Positions 35,324 to 45,215 of a stretch of DNA of 64,000 bases are shown here, piece by piece. Both the position numbers and the translations under genes were made by a program. The notes below the pieces were generated by a model, which was not told the DNA's origin, ran no database searches, and saw only the letters and a list, made by a program, of their open reading frames with translations. Numbering within the stretch: position 1 is the first letter of the stretch; each line of letters starts with the position of its first letter. This DNA comes from Niveispirillum sp. (GTDB lineage: Bacteria > Pseudomonadota > Alphaproteobacteria > Azospirillales > Azospirillaceae), in assembly GCF_017996735.1 (NCBI RefSeq), contig NZ_JAGOGJ010000008.1:1-64000 (forward strand), in the 5' to 3' direction.

Positions 35324-36540
35324 TGTGCTCCCTCCTGCTGCTGGCGTCCTTCCGTTACAAACCGAATTTCGATGCGTCTGTTCACATCGGCTTCCGGACG
35401 GTTCTTGTCCTGAAGTTCTTCGTCGGCGACCCCGATGGCGTAGAGGCGTAATGCGTTCCGACCGGTCGTACCAAGGCGGGGTGCAATATCCGGATCAACC
35501 GCAAGCCGTTCAAGCATGCGTTCCTTGAAATATTTCGCTCGATGGAACGACAGGTCCAGATTGTCGCGAATGGTGTCCGGCTGGCAATTCTGTCGATCAC
35601 GAATGCGACGGCTATCCGTGTGGCCAAAAAAATCGACACGGTTGATTTTTGGGTCGGCTTTCAACGTGCTGAGGATGTGATCCGCCTCTGCCCGGAGCCG
35701 ACTTCGCAGATCTTCGTCGGGCATCTCCTCCTGCACGTCCGACGACTTGGCCGGAACTGTCGAACAGGCAAGGAAATGAAGCCGGGCATCCCTGGGTGTC
35801 GGAACGTCCACATCGGTGAGGCAACGCCGGAGCATCAGCAGGGTCATCTGGCGGCGCCCTGCCAATGCACGTATTTCCGCCAGAGACCGGCGCGACATCC
35901 TTGCCAGTGCCTCCGTATCTTCATGGCAGATCCCTTGCAACAAGGGAGGATCAGTTGGCGTAGCCCTGGGTTGAGAGCGCTTCTCGTCTGCCGTGCAGAG
36001 CCTCTCCAGGCTTTTCATATCTTCAAGTTCCGCCCGCTGCTCATCTTCATACCATTGAGAAAGCTCGTTCGCCTTCCGTTGTCTGTCCCGTGCCCGAACG
36101 GGCTCGCAAGTGTGCTCGGTTCCGCCAAAACAGATCACGGCGGCGCGGTCAACCTTGCTGACCTCCTGCGCGTGAAGCATGACCTGCTCCTCCGACAAGA
36201 AGGCCGCCTGGATGATCTTCGGCCATTGGCCGGGGCAATAACCGGCAAGTGGGGCTGGCACCTCTTTATAGGCCTTTTCCGTGCCCGCATCACCTGATGG
36301 TTGCAACAATTCCGGGCACCGCCGGTGGACGGCCGCCCTGCGTTCTTCATAATCTGTGTCGGTGATCCACTGCTGCAGACCTAGCGCCGCCCGTTTCAAT
36401 TCGTCTGAGGATAAGTCCGGACAGTTGTTCCCCGTCGCCAGAACGATGAAGACAACCAAAAGCAACAGGATCGGGCCGAGGACTGCCATGGCAACATCAG
36501 CAAAGGCGATCTCATTCGAGCTGACAAAATCTCGCTTCAT
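35320..36540 (-). CDS. MotB/OmpA-like stator protein (ZorB-like)
   Basis: A 406-residue protein. The N-terminus has one membrane helix, NEIAFADVAMAVLGPILLLL, where Asp15 sits in the AxADxxxA context of the proton-binding Asp of MotB. A helical, charged periplasmic region with several cysteines follows. Residues about 270-400 form an OmpA-like peptidoglycan-binding domain: RVDFFGHTDSRRI, NLDLSFHRAKYFKERM and DVNRRIEIRFV. This is the layout of MotB, TolR and ZorB. It overlaps the MotA-like gene by 4 bp, as real stator pairs do. It should be the peptidoglycan-anchored half of an ion-driven motor. Confidence 0.85.
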   Translation of the reverse strand: MKRDFVSSNEIAFADVAMAVLGPILLLLVVFIVLATGNNCPDLSSDELKRAALGLQQWITDTDYEERRAAVHRRCPELLQPSGDAGTEKAYKEVPAPLAGYCPGQWPKIIQAAFLSEEQVMLHAQEVSKVDRAAVICFGGTEHTCEPVRARDRQRKANELSQWYEDEQRAELEDMKSLERLCTADEKRSQPRATPTDPPLLQGICHEDTEALARMSRRSLAEIRALAGRRQMTLLMLRRCLTDVDVPTPRDARLHFLACSTVPAKSSDVQEEMPDEDLRSRLRAEADHILSTLKADPKINRVDFFGHTDSRRIRDRQNCQPDTIRDNLDLSFHRAKYFKERMLERLAVDPDIAPRLGTTGRNALRLYAIGVADEELQDKNRPEADVNRRIEIRFVTEGRQQQEGAQ

Positions 36541-38225
36541 GCACCACCAGCCCGGCGTTCGAATTCCGTGTGGGCCAGCTTCTGAAGCGTATCAAGGGCA
36601 GCGCGAATATTCTTAAGCTCTATCACCTGCTGATCGATCTGCCGCTTAAGGGCTTCCCTGAGATTCTTGTCCGTCTCAAGCGCCCGTCCCACCGACACGG
36701 ACACGGCATTGACGGCAGCGGTCATATCCCCACCCGCATGGCGGACCGATTCGTCTAGTGTCACTGCGGCTCCCAGCAACTGATCGATGATCGTCTTCAG
36801 CGCGCCCACCCCGCCGGTCATTTCCTTCACGACGGTTTTCACACCGGTCTCAACCTCCTGGAAATGCCCTGTCGCTTTCTCGACCGCTTCCGACACGGTC
36901 TTGACCCCCGTCGACAGTTTCTTCTCAAGCAATTCCGACAATTCGCGACTGGCGTTAACCAAAGCCGCTATAGCGGCCTGGATAAGGCCGGCCGCCTCGG
37001 AAACCTGTTTCTCCATATTGCTGGCGGCATTGCCAATCCGGGTGGCGGCACCGTCCAACCGTACCGCCGCCCGCTCCACACCGGCGGCACACGCGTCTAG
37101 GCGCGCGGCCAACAGCTCCGCCCGGTCGTCCATCCGGTTCAGGATACCGGGAACGGCCAACATCGCTTCCTGCAGGGCCTCCGCATGTGACTTCATGACG
37201 TCGATCGTCTTGCTTTGGGCAGCGTGCATGTCCGCCAGACCATGGGAGATGATGACCAGCGTCTTCGACACCTCTTCCACCGCCGCCAGTGACCGCGAAT
37301 CCCATTCCACGGTGCCCACCGTGCCGCGCACCGGAAAAGCGTGGATGAAGGGGAGAAGCAGCAGCTCCTGATACGCGGCCCAGGTCGCCTCCGCATCCTC
37401 GTCCGCGATGTCCAGAAGGAACCGCCCTGCGGCATTGGCGCCATAGGCCAGCAGCGACGTGCCAAAAGCTAACTGGAAGCTTGTCGTGATCGATGACAGG
37501 CCCGGACTCGACGAGTTTTGGGGCCTTTGAAATGTCTTGAGGAGTTCCATGAAGGCCGGGTCCTGAAGAAACAGGATCAGGCCATAGAAGGTGCCGACAA
37601 TGCCGATCGCCAAAAGCAGATTGACCAGAAACTGATGCAGCGATCGCAGGGAATAAGGCCGCCCCGGGGTACGCGGCATATCAGCCAGGGCGCAGGCGAA
37701 GGCATCGGAATATCGGGCGTGCAACCGGAAAACCCGATCCAGCGCCTCAACCTGTTCCTGCAGGATCTCCGGCATCGCCCGCCGCTTGGCAGGGGACATT
37801 CCTTGCAGTATCTCGACGGCCCCCTCGAAATCCCCTTCCTTTAGTTGCCGCAATTTTTTGTCATCGCGAAGTATGGCCAGCCCCCTGCCATTCGATCCGA
37901 CCTCACGCCACAGCTTAAAACTCAAGACGAACAGTATAGATATCACCGCAACAACAGTAATAAATACCAATAATGATGGCTTAATATTGTTTTCTTTATA
38001 AAAAATCGGCAGATAATCTCCAGGTAAAATCAGAAACACCCAATCAAGAAGACCAACCTTAAAGGAAATAAGTACGATAAAAACTGGAGAAATAATCAAC
38101 ATTGACAACAACATGATCATTCTGTTTTTATGCGACTTTCCTCTGAAATCTTGGAATCGCAATTTTTGCGCACCGTCGTTGTCAGATTTCAGAATTCCAT
38201 TCTGATTTTCGAGGGATTTTTCCAT
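36537..38225 (-). CDS. MotA/TolQ/ExbB-like channel protein with long helical tail (ZorA-like)
   Basis: A 562-residue membrane protein. Helices lie near residues 35-60 and 80-105. A conserved channel pair then follows near 190-220 (FLVNLLLAIGIVGTFYGLILFL) and 240-270 (TSFQLAFGTSLLAYGANAAGRF), the pattern of MotA/TolQ/ExbB proton channels. Residues about 300-562 are a long Ala/Glu/Val-rich helical tail (for example SRELSELLEKKLSTGVKTVSE), much like the cytoplasmic tail of ZorA. I chose the ATG at 38225 (MEKSLENQ) over an upstream GTG. It is the first gene of the minus arm. Its N-terminal coding DNA is AT-rich, unlike the tail. Confidence 0.82.
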   Translation of the reverse strand: MEKSLENQNGILKSDNDGAQKLRFQDFRGKSHKNRMIMLLSMLIISPVFIVLISFKVGLLDWVFLILPGDYLPIFYKENNIKPSLLVFITVVAVISILFVLSFKLWREVGSNGRGLAILRDDKKLRQLKEGDFEGAVEILQGMSPAKRRAMPEILQEQVEALDRVFRLHARYSDAFACALADMPRTPGRPYSLRSLHQFLVNLLLAIGIVGTFYGLILFLQDPAFMELLKTFQRPQNSSSPGLSSITTSFQLAFGTSLLAYGANAAGRFLLDIADEDAEATWAAYQELLLLPFIHAFPVRGTVGTVEWDSRSLAAVEEVSKTLVIISHGLADMHAAQSKTIDVMKSHAEALQEAMLAVPGILNRMDDRAELLAARLDACAAGVERAAVRLDGAATRIGNAASNMEKQVSEAAGLIQAAIAALVNASRELSELLEKKLSTGVKTVSEAVEKATGHFQEVETGVKTVVKEMTGGVGALKTIIDQLLGAAVTLDESVRHAGGDMTAAVNAVSVSVGRALETDKNLREALKRQIDQQVIELKNIRAALDTLQKLAHTEFERRAGGA

Positions 38226-38367
38226 AATTCCAGACCTTAATAGTGTAACCACCCCGAATACACATGTAAATACGACTGGTTAATGCCGTACTGTTCAATT
38301 TTATGTACCAGAGTTATAAGCGTTATGCTATCGCAATAGGCGTAGGCACAACTGAGCGGGGTACCTC
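38226..38367. promoter_or_regulatory. Divergent promoter region of the 12-gene cluster
   Basis: The only intergenic gap in the cluster that can drive both arms is this 142-bp, AT-rich segment. On the plus strand TATAAG (38315-38320) is a usable -10 with a weak TGTTCA (38292-38297) 17 nt upstream. I cannot name a convincing minus-strand promoter or an operator. No regulator gene lies in the cluster. Confidence 0.4.
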
Positions 38368-39816
38368 GTGCGAGACGAGCCCTGTCCTTTTCCTTGGGAA
38401 GACGACCATACATTCAACCCGACCGCCGGCGCCGCAAGGCGATGCCGGACCTGTGGTGGCGTGGCGCGGCGTTGCACGGCATGCCACACCATCAACAGGG
38501 ATGGGGCCCGGTTCTGCCGGCAATGTGGAGTGCTTCTTCAACCTTTTCACGAACTCGCCGCGTTGCCGGCGCCGGAAATCTTGCGCGCCCGTCTAAAGGG
38601 GGCGGAAGAGGCGGAAACGCGGACATTGGAAGCACTCCTGTCACTGTCGGACACGGACCGCGCTCTCAACTGGTTTCCCAGCGGCGCGGGCCTGTTGGTC
38701 GTGTCCGCAGCCGGCGATCAGCAGCCCAGCCGGCTGCACCTGCTGGAACCGCAGACATTGGCCTTTGCGCGTGGCGCCGGGCGCGCCCATACCCTGGGCA
38801 GCCTGCCACCCTACACGGCATGGGTATCGGCACCCGCCGTCACACCCGCCGGCGTGCTTGTTGCCACGGCCGAAACCGCAACAATAATCGTCGGCCCGGG
38901 ACTGACAGCCACTCCAAAAATCAGGGGAATTCCGCCGATGGCGGGAGAGGCTTTCGCGGCGACGGCATCATCTGGTGACGGCCGTTTTGTCGTGGCGCTT
39001 CGGCAAGGCGACAGAATTCTGCTTGCGACGGGATCTGGCGTGGGACCGTGGCATATCGGCGAACCGTTGCCCCCCGAAATCAAGGTAGATCGCGCCATAG
39101 ACATGGGCGCTGTGCAGGGAGGCCCCGGTTTCTGGTTATCGGATGGACATGGTGTCCTGTTTTGGGAGGGGCAGCCGGACACCCCTCCCGTCCGCTACGT
39201 TCCGCTTCCGACCGAGCTCGGTCGGAAAATCCCGGTCAATCTGCGGGCACGGCAGGAGGAACATCCCTTGTCACCACTTGCGATCCGGTTTTCCGCCCAC
39301 CTGCCGGCCACCCTGTTTCTGCCTGTGCTGCGAAAGGAACCGGCCTTGGCGATCCTCCCGCTTGGTGGAGCCTCTGGCCAGATCATCACATTGCCGATCA
39401 CGGACCGGCGGGCTGTGCTGCTTCCCGACCCATGGACCGGCGGCGCGCTGCTGTGCCACGGGTCGGCGGTCGAAAGCTACGCAGCCGACGGGCAGCGGGT
39501 ATGGAGCGACCAGCGAACGGATGACAGCAACTTCGTGACACCGCTGGTGTTCGGTGAAAACCTGCTGTTCATCGTTGCCCGTACAAGCGTATCGGACCAG
39601 AGCTCCGGCCAGGAAGCGCAGTTGGTCATCTGGCAGCGCAAGCGCAACAGCCGCAGCGAATTGAGTGTGCGCCGGCCGCTGGCGGGGCAGATCGCCCGCG
39701 CCTTCCCCCCGCTTGTCATCGATCGGAAGCTGGTATTCGCAACAAGGGACGGTAGTGGCATGAGGGTAAGGCTGGTCGATCTGCCGGGTGAAGCCAGCAC
39801 GGAAGGTGCCGCATGA
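38368..39816 (+). CDS. Double zinc-ribbon protein with beta-propeller-like body
   Basis: A 482-residue soluble protein, first gene of the plus arm, with a GTG start at 38368 preceded by GCGGGG. Residues 20-60 hold CRTCGGVARRCTACH and FCRQCG, a double zinc ribbon. From about residue 85 there are repeated four-stranded-sheet-like units with short Gly/Asp turns (SGDGRFVVALRQGDRILLATG; GPGFWLSDGHGVLFWEG), suggesting a beta-propeller of six or seven blades. It is a likely scaffold or recognition protein. It overlaps the VWA gene by 4 bp. Confidence 0.75.
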   Translation: MRDEPCPFPWEDDHTFNPTAGAARRCRTCGGVARRCTACHTINRDGARFCRQCGVLLQPFHELAALPAPEILRARLKGAEEAETRTLEALLSLSDTDRALNWFPSGAGLLVVSAAGDQQPSRLHLLEPQTLAFARGAGRAHTLGSLPPYTAWVSAPAVTPAGVLVATAETATIIVGPGLTATPKIRGIPPMAGEAFAATASSGDGRFVVALRQGDRILLATGSGVGPWHIGEPLPPEIKVDRAIDMGAVQGGPGFWLSDGHGVLFWEGQPDTPPVRYVPLPTELGRKIPVNLRARQEEHPLSPLAIRFSAHLPATLFLPVLRKEPALAILPLGGASGQIITLPITDRRAVLLPDPWTGGALLCHGSAVESYAADGQRVWSDQRTDDSNFVTPLVFGENLLFIVARTSVSDQSSGQEAQLVIWQRKRNSRSELSVRRPLAGQIARAFPPLVIDRKLVFATRDGSGMRVRLVDLPGEASTEGAA

Positions 39817-41507
39817 GTTGGCGCCTTTGTCGCCTGTTGCTGTCTGCCGCGATGCTGGTGCTGTTCGTGCTGCCCGCACCCGGCCAGACACCACCCGGTC
39901 CCAGCCGCCCCCAGGCCGAAAATGAATTGCCGGCACCCGGTTTCGACGTGCTGATCGACAATTCCGGATCGATGAAGGGATTTAACGGAAACAAGACCAT
40001 CTGGCCCAATCTTCTGTCGGCACTGGATCGTACAGCCGGCCAGAAATGGGCGTTCGACGGAACGCTTCGCGCTGTGAACGGCTCTTTGCAATCAGTGCCG
40101 CTGAACGGGCTGAAAACCGATCTCGGCAATGCCTTGAGGACTTGGCTGTCGCAATCGGCGCCGGGACAGGGCGCCATCATCATTACCGACAATGTCGCGG
40201 ATGATCGGGCCCAATCATCCATGGATTCGCAAAAGGAATGGGAGAGACTGCTCCAGTCCGACAATATTGCCCATCTGGTCCTGACACCACTGCGATTGCC
40301 CTTCGATGGCCTGATCTATTCTCCGGTAAGTCCCAGCCTTCCAGCACGGCCCTATGTCGGACAGCGGGCGCTGGCGATCTATCTGCTGGTGCGATCCGGC
40401 ACCGGTCGTGACGAGTCCCGCGCCCTCATCACCGCCATGCAGCGGGACCTGAAGCAGATATTGTCGCAATTCCAGCAGGCGGACCTGCGCTTCGAAACAC
40501 TGCCGATCACGCCTCTCGATATTTCCGGCGATGCGGATCAGGTCACCCTGACCGTAACGCATCAGGAAGGCGCCACGGTCGAACTCATCGGCAATACGCT
40601 CAACATCGGAAATTTCAGTGTCGGAGAACAGATCGCGTTCGGCTTCGAAGCCGTCATCCGACCCGGCCACGGCTTCATCATGAAGGATGCGCGGATCGAG
40701 GCCATCCTGAGCATAGATGGTCATGAATCCATGGTGAGCGAGGGCATTATCAGTGCCCACGTCACGCCGGAACAGGATGATCTTGTACCGGAAGGTCGGC
40801 GCTTCCGCATCGAATTCGCTGTCCACCCCTTCGAATTCGGCGACCTGCCCTTCATGACGAAGTTGCGGCTTTCGCTGGCCAACCAGACGAAGGCTGCGGG
40901 TTCGCTGCGCATCCAGTACTCGGTGCAGCGCGAGAAGGTGGAACTGACCGATGATCTGCGACGCAACTGGAGCTTCGACGGCGACATCAGCCAGCTTTAC
41001 AAACCCGATGTCGGGGTGCAGGGGCTCCTGTTCCGTCTGACCCAAATCGTGCGCGGCGCGGTCGCCACCGACGCTCTGACTCAGGATGCCCTGGTCATCC
41101 CGGTCAATCTCACCGTCCGCTATCCCTGGCAGCCGCTTCTGCAGATCGCCCTGCCCATCCTTCTGCTGCTGGGCCTTTTGTTGTGGCTGTTCCGCATGGC
41201 GGCGCGGCCGCGCATTTATATCGGGCGGAATGACGCCAATGATGAAACCCAGTTGGCGCCGGCCCTGACCACCGCCGCCTACATGACAAGCGGTGACCGG
41301 CAGTGCGAGGTCACCATTCGCTGGCTGGTGATCGGCCTTTGGGTGGGAAGCGGCGGGCGTATTCGGCGTGGACGCCTTCTATCGCTGGGTGGCGGCCAGA
41401 TCGATGTGGAGGTCACGCGCTCCGGCGATGATGAGCCCGAAATTTACAATTTCAGCGTTGAACAACGCCGGAACCAAACCATCGCCGATCAAGAGGAGGA
41501 TTATTGA
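39813..41507 (+). CDS. Exported von Willebrand factor A protein with C-terminal membrane helix
   Basis: A 564-residue protein. The N-terminus is a signal peptide (MSWRLCRLLLSAAMLVLFVLPAPGQ). The VWA domain starts at FDVLIDNSGSMKGF, which has the DxSxS metal-ion site near residue 50, and IIITDNVADD near residue 130 fits the VWA third motif. A beta-sandwich-like middle follows, then one membrane helix (LLQIALPILLLLGLLLWLF, about 441-461) and a 100-residue cytoplasmic tail. So the VWA domain faces the periplasm, unlike most bacterial VWA proteins paired with MoxR. It overlaps both neighbours. Confidence 0.85.
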   Translation: MSWRLCRLLLSAAMLVLFVLPAPGQTPPGPSRPQAENELPAPGFDVLIDNSGSMKGFNGNKTIWPNLLSALDRTAGQKWAFDGTLRAVNGSLQSVPLNGLKTDLGNALRTWLSQSAPGQGAIIITDNVADDRAQSSMDSQKEWERLLQSDNIAHLVLTPLRLPFDGLIYSPVSPSLPARPYVGQRALAIYLLVRSGTGRDESRALITAMQRDLKQILSQFQQADLRFETLPITPLDISGDADQVTLTVTHQEGATVELIGNTLNIGNFSVGEQIAFGFEAVIRPGHGFIMKDARIEAILSIDGHESMVSEGIISAHVTPEQDDLVPEGRRFRIEFAVHPFEFGDLPFMTKLRLSLANQTKAAGSLRIQYSVQREKVELTDDLRRNWSFDGDISQLYKPDVGVQGLLFRLTQIVRGAVATDALTQDALVIPVNLTVRYPWQPLLQIALPILLLLGLLLWLFRMAARPRIYIGRNDANDETQLAPALTTAAYMTSGDRQCEVTIRWLVIGLWVGSGGRIRRGRLLSLGGGQIDVEVTRSGDDEPEIYNFSVEQRRNQTIADQEEDY

Positions 41508-42013
41508 TGCCGTTCCGACAGACCCGCGGCCATCCCCGGCTTATGGCCGCCCTCTGGGCCCTGGCATTGGCTGGCGGAACAGGCGGCATCGCCGCCGCGC
41601 AGGACCTTGCGACACGCCAGACCAGTTCCCCGACCCAGACCCCGACGATACTGGATTTCCGCTTCATCCTGCCGGCCAACACGGAACTGATGTTCCTGGG
41701 CCTGTCCGTAATCGGCGTGCTGCTGGGCGCCTATGGTGTTTACAGGGTTCTGCTGCCGGGCATGGTGCGCAATGGCGTCCACCCGACCCACCTGCGGGCC
41801 AGCCTTTGGGTCTGGGCCCTCTTCGGGATCGAGTTGTTCGCCATGTTCCTGGCGCCCGGCGTCGGCCAGGGCTGGTTCCTGTCCCTCTCAACGCTGCTTG
41901 GCCTGGTCTGCATTCTTCTCCTTGTCAGCCGGACGGCCGTGACCTCCGCCGTGCTGACCTTGCTGATCGCCCTTCTGGCAATGGCCGGCCTGCGGGCCAG
42001 CGCCCTGATCTGA
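41507..42013 (+). CDS. Small polytopic membrane protein of the cluster
   Basis: A 168-residue protein starting at ATG 41507 (overlapping the VWA gene stop) with GAGGAGG upstream. A signal-peptide-like N-terminus (LMAALWALALAGGTGGIAAAQ) is followed by a short Thr/Ser-rich linker and about three or four helices, for example LMFLGLSVIGVLLGAYGVYRVLL and LSTLLGLVCILLLVSRTAVT. No family is recognised. It likely accompanies the exported VWA protein in the membrane. Confidence 0.75.
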   Translation: MPFRQTRGHPRLMAALWALALAGGTGGIAAAQDLATRQTSSPTQTPTILDFRFILPANTELMFLGLSVIGVLLGAYGVYRVLLPGMVRNGVHPTHLRASLWVWALFGIELFAMFLAPGVGQGWFLSLSTLLGLVCILLLVSRTAVTSAVLTLLIALLAMAGLRASALI

Positions 42014-42037
42014 CCGCGTACCACCTGAGGATAGGAC

Positions 42038-45000
42038 ATGGCCAACGACACGAAGAAATCCCCGATCAAGCAACGTCCGACATTGCTGATCGGCATGGGC
42101 GGTACCGGCAAACAGGTGCTTTTACAACTCCGCCGCATGTTCCTGGACCATCATGGTGTTTCCACCTTCGGCCATATCGGGCATCTTTGGGTCGATACTG
42201 ACACCCGCAATCGCACGCTGGATGGCGAGGAACTGGGCTGGTTCTATGAACAGGTCAATTTCCAGGCCCGGGAGACGGTGCCTGTCGAACTGACCAAGTC
42301 CGACCTGAAAATCTATTTCACCGAACGAAAGCACCACGCCAATATTTATGCATGGCTCGATCCTTCTCTGGAACGCCATGGCGAAATCTCTGATGGCGCC
42401 GCGCAAATCCGTATGTTTGGCCGCCTGGCCTTTTTCAAGCATTACGGGACGATCCGGAAGGCCTTGCGCAGCGCTCTGGACGACATCCGGAACAGTGCCG
42501 GGCATCTTGAAGTCCTGAAGTCGCACAATATTGAGGTCGATGCATCACGGACGGATGCCTGGTTGATATTCTCGGTCGCAGGCGGCACTGGCAGCGGCAT
42601 GTTCCTCGACATGGCTTTCGCGCTGAAGCAACTGGACCCCAACATCACCATCCGGGGCATTATCGTCCTGCCGTCCGTCTTCACCCGTGACTATACGCAC
42701 AAGATCTACGGCAATGCCTATGCGGCGCTGATGGAGCTTGAGCATTACAATTTTGCCAAGCAGGGGGACGACAACAAGGCGGCGCACCAGTTCCCGGTCA
42801 TGTGGACCATGGATCAGTTCCGGGAAAAACAATCGCTGCGCGGGCCCGTATTCGAAATGGCCTACCTGATCGGCAACAAACCCGACAGCCCCATCGGCGA
42901 ATTGCGCGTGGACCAGAAGACGGCGCTTTGCGATATGCTGGCGGAAAGCCTGTTCGTCGAACTGGGCGGCAAGACAACGGGTTTGGCGGCCGAATGGGCC
43001 AGCCGCCGCTCCAACCTCCAGGACAGCCTGACCAGCGTTGTCCGGATGACCTACCATGGGAACCTGCCCGGGTATGAGATCATCGAGGAATTCAGTTGCA
43101 GGTACGGAAGTTTCGGTTTGTCCAAGCTGCACGTGCCCATCCAGCGCGTCGCCGCCCTGGTCCGGCACCGCTTGGCGGAGGAGATGGTCGGTCACTGGAC
43201 CCAACCCGCCCCCATCCCCAATAATTTCGACACGCAGATCGCCAAGGAAATCCATGAACGGCTGCTGATGCGTGTTGGCGATGGTGCCAAGTCATCTTTG
43301 TTCGTCCGGGAATTGGGGCGGGGGCCGACCGGTGACTCGCTTGAACAGATCCTCAAGAACAAGGTGGAACAAAGGCGAAGCGAGTTTGTCCGCAGCGCCG
43401 GCAATCCCGATGTCGCCCCTCGTCTGACGGAATGGTTCCAGAGTGAATTGCTGCGCGGGCAACTGGATACAAGCCATCCCGACCGGACAAAATGGGGCGC
43501 ACTGACCCGGCTGATCGTCGAACAGCATCTGGAGGGCACCTATATCCGCATCACCGGGGAACTGGACAAAGTCGTCGCCGAGATGGTGAATACGCATGGG
43601 CAGCGTTTCACCCTGACGCGTGAACTGCTGCGGCGACTGACGGCCACCATCGACACGGCCCGCCTCTCTCTGGTCAATCAGTCACAACGCGCACGGACGC
43701 AGTCAGAGCGGCGTCGACGCGACCTTGCCCTCCGGCTGAGCTGGCTTCCACAAACGGGAGGGCAGTTCACCCGCCAGACCATTGTCGATGTCGCCGTGGA
43801 TTTCGCTTCCGATGCCCTTGTCCAGGAATTGCGGGCTCAGATCTACGACGCCGCCGCCGCGCTCTGTGAGCGTCTGACCAATTTGATCGGACGCGGCGTC
43901 ACCACCAAGGACGCCGACGGCAAGGTCATCATCCTGGAGTCGGGACTCCTGAAACAACTGAGCAAGCTGGAGGATGACCTGATCCATTCGGTGCGGCCAT
44001 TACTGCGCAACCATGTGGACTCGCTGCGACAGTTGCCCGACTCCCCCATCAATATCAGCCTGCTGGAAGAACGGGACATCAACGATTTTTATACGACCCG
44101 GGAGGGCAAGCCTATCGATGAAACGGCGATGGCCGATCTTTCACGTCGCTTCTTCGAGGAAACGACAGAGACGGGTGGCGGTCTCTGGCAGATGCGCGAC
44201 ACATTGGGGCGCGACGGCCCCGGCAAGGCCGGCGAACGGATCGTGGCTTTTGCGCGCCGCGCCACCCCCCACCTGGAGGAGCGGACCGTCGATGCCATCG
44301 ATCGTTTCGCCCGCAAATTCCCCGTGGAAGGTGCCGAATATCGGACCATGCTGCGCCGGCTGAGTGACAATGGCATGCCTTGGCTTGCCGAACCGACCCA
44401 TCATGTCAGTGAGGGTGAAGCCTTCCGGTACAAGAAGCAGGAAATCATCCTTGGCACCTCAAGCCGCAGTCCCGAGACGACCCGCAACGTGTTCGTGTCC
44501 AAGATGCAGGACAATTACCGTGAGCGGCTTGTGCTGGTGGACAGCCCGGCGGACCGCGTCTATGTCAACAGCGAGTGCGCCGGCATTCCGCTTGTCGTGA
44601 CGCCCGACCTGGACCTCTATCGCAACCAGAGTTACTACACCCATCTGAAAGCTGGGCTGGCGCTCCATATCGACGTCAATTTCGAGAAATTCCAGGACAT
44701 CCTGGTGCGTAGCGGCGACGAACCGGCCAATTACATCGAGGCGCTGCGGGTTTTGGGTCTTGGACTGCTGGCCAGCGTGGTTCGCGCCAAGGTCGGTCCG
44801 GGCGATGGGACATCATCCCGCATCGAACTCCAGTACACGGATCGGTCCAGCCTGATGAACGAGCAGATGGACCTGGGGCCCGTCAAGCTGGCTCTGCGGC
44901 GGTTGACCGAACAGGGTGGCGAAAGCCTGCGGGCCTCCATCCTGGCCGATGTCGAGCGACGGACAAACGCCATGTCGGTGACCGAACAGGCACGGTGGCT

Positions 45001-45214
45001 TGTGCTGCTGCGTTATCATGGACGTTTCAATCCGACGGGCCACGACGCCCTGTCCCGCGTGATGGATCGGGTTGCTGCCAGCATCGAGCAGGAAGACGAA
45101 GCCCTGATCGAGGATGCACGCGGACAGCGCGACACGATCCGCGAATGGGCGGTCGAACGTCCCCCTAACAGCGGCATCTTCTGCCTTCCTGCCAAGGATC
45201 GCCTGGAGTTCTGA
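42038..45214 (+). CDS. Tubulin/FtsZ-like GTPase-fold protein (1058 aa)
   Basis: A large cytoplasmic protein. The first strand and loop read LLIGMGGTGKQVLLQLR (residues 15-31), similar to the glycine-rich N-terminus of FtsZ and tubulin. Near residue 180 FSVAGGTGSGMFLDMAFAL is the tubulin signature loop GGGTGxG. This is the Tubulin_2-like arrangement, in which the GTPase-like domain (about 1-400) is followed by a long helical extension with repeated Arg/Glu-rich helices. The length is more than twice FtsZ. The intact nucleotide loop suggests binding of GTP or ATP. It lies 24 bp after its upstream gene and 1 bp before the Hsp70-like gene. Confidence 0.83.
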   Translation: MANDTKKSPIKQRPTLLIGMGGTGKQVLLQLRRMFLDHHGVSTFGHIGHLWVDTDTRNRTLDGEELGWFYEQVNFQARETVPVELTKSDLKIYFTERKHHANIYAWLDPSLERHGEISDGAAQIRMFGRLAFFKHYGTIRKALRSALDDIRNSAGHLEVLKSHNIEVDASRTDAWLIFSVAGGTGSGMFLDMAFALKQLDPNITIRGIIVLPSVFTRDYTHKIYGNAYAALMELEHYNFAKQGDDNKAAHQFPVMWTMDQFREKQSLRGPVFEMAYLIGNKPDSPIGELRVDQKTALCDMLAESLFVELGGKTTGLAAEWASRRSNLQDSLTSVVRMTYHGNLPGYEIIEEFSCRYGSFGLSKLHVPIQRVAALVRHRLAEEMVGHWTQPAPIPNNFDTQIAKEIHERLLMRVGDGAKSSLFVRELGRGPTGDSLEQILKNKVEQRRSEFVRSAGNPDVAPRLTEWFQSELLRGQLDTSHPDRTKWGALTRLIVEQHLEGTYIRITGELDKVVAEMVNTHGQRFTLTRELLRRLTATIDTARLSLVNQSQRARTQSERRRRDLALRLSWLPQTGGQFTRQTIVDVAVDFASDALVQELRAQIYDAAAALCERLTNLIGRGVTTKDADGKVIILESGLLKQLSKLEDDLIHSVRPLLRNHVDSLRQLPDSPINISLLEERDINDFYTTREGKPIDETAMADLSRRFFEETTETGGGLWQMRDTLGRDGPGKAGERIVAFARRATPHLEERTVDAIDRFARKFPVEGAEYRTMLRRLSDNGMPWLAEPTHHVSEGEAFRYKKQEIILGTSSRSPETTRNVFVSKMQDNYRERLVLVDSPADRVYVNSECAGIPLVVTPDLDLYRNQSYYTHLKAGLALHIDVNFEKFQDILVRSGDEPANYIEALRVLGLGLLASVVRAKVGPGDGTSSRIELQYTDRSSLMNEQMDLGPVKLALRRLTEQGGESLRASILADVERRTNAMSVTEQARWLVLLRYHGRFNPTGHDALSRVMDRVAASIEQEDEALIEDARGQRDTIREWAVERPPNSGIFCLPAKDRLEF

Positions 45215-45215
45215 C

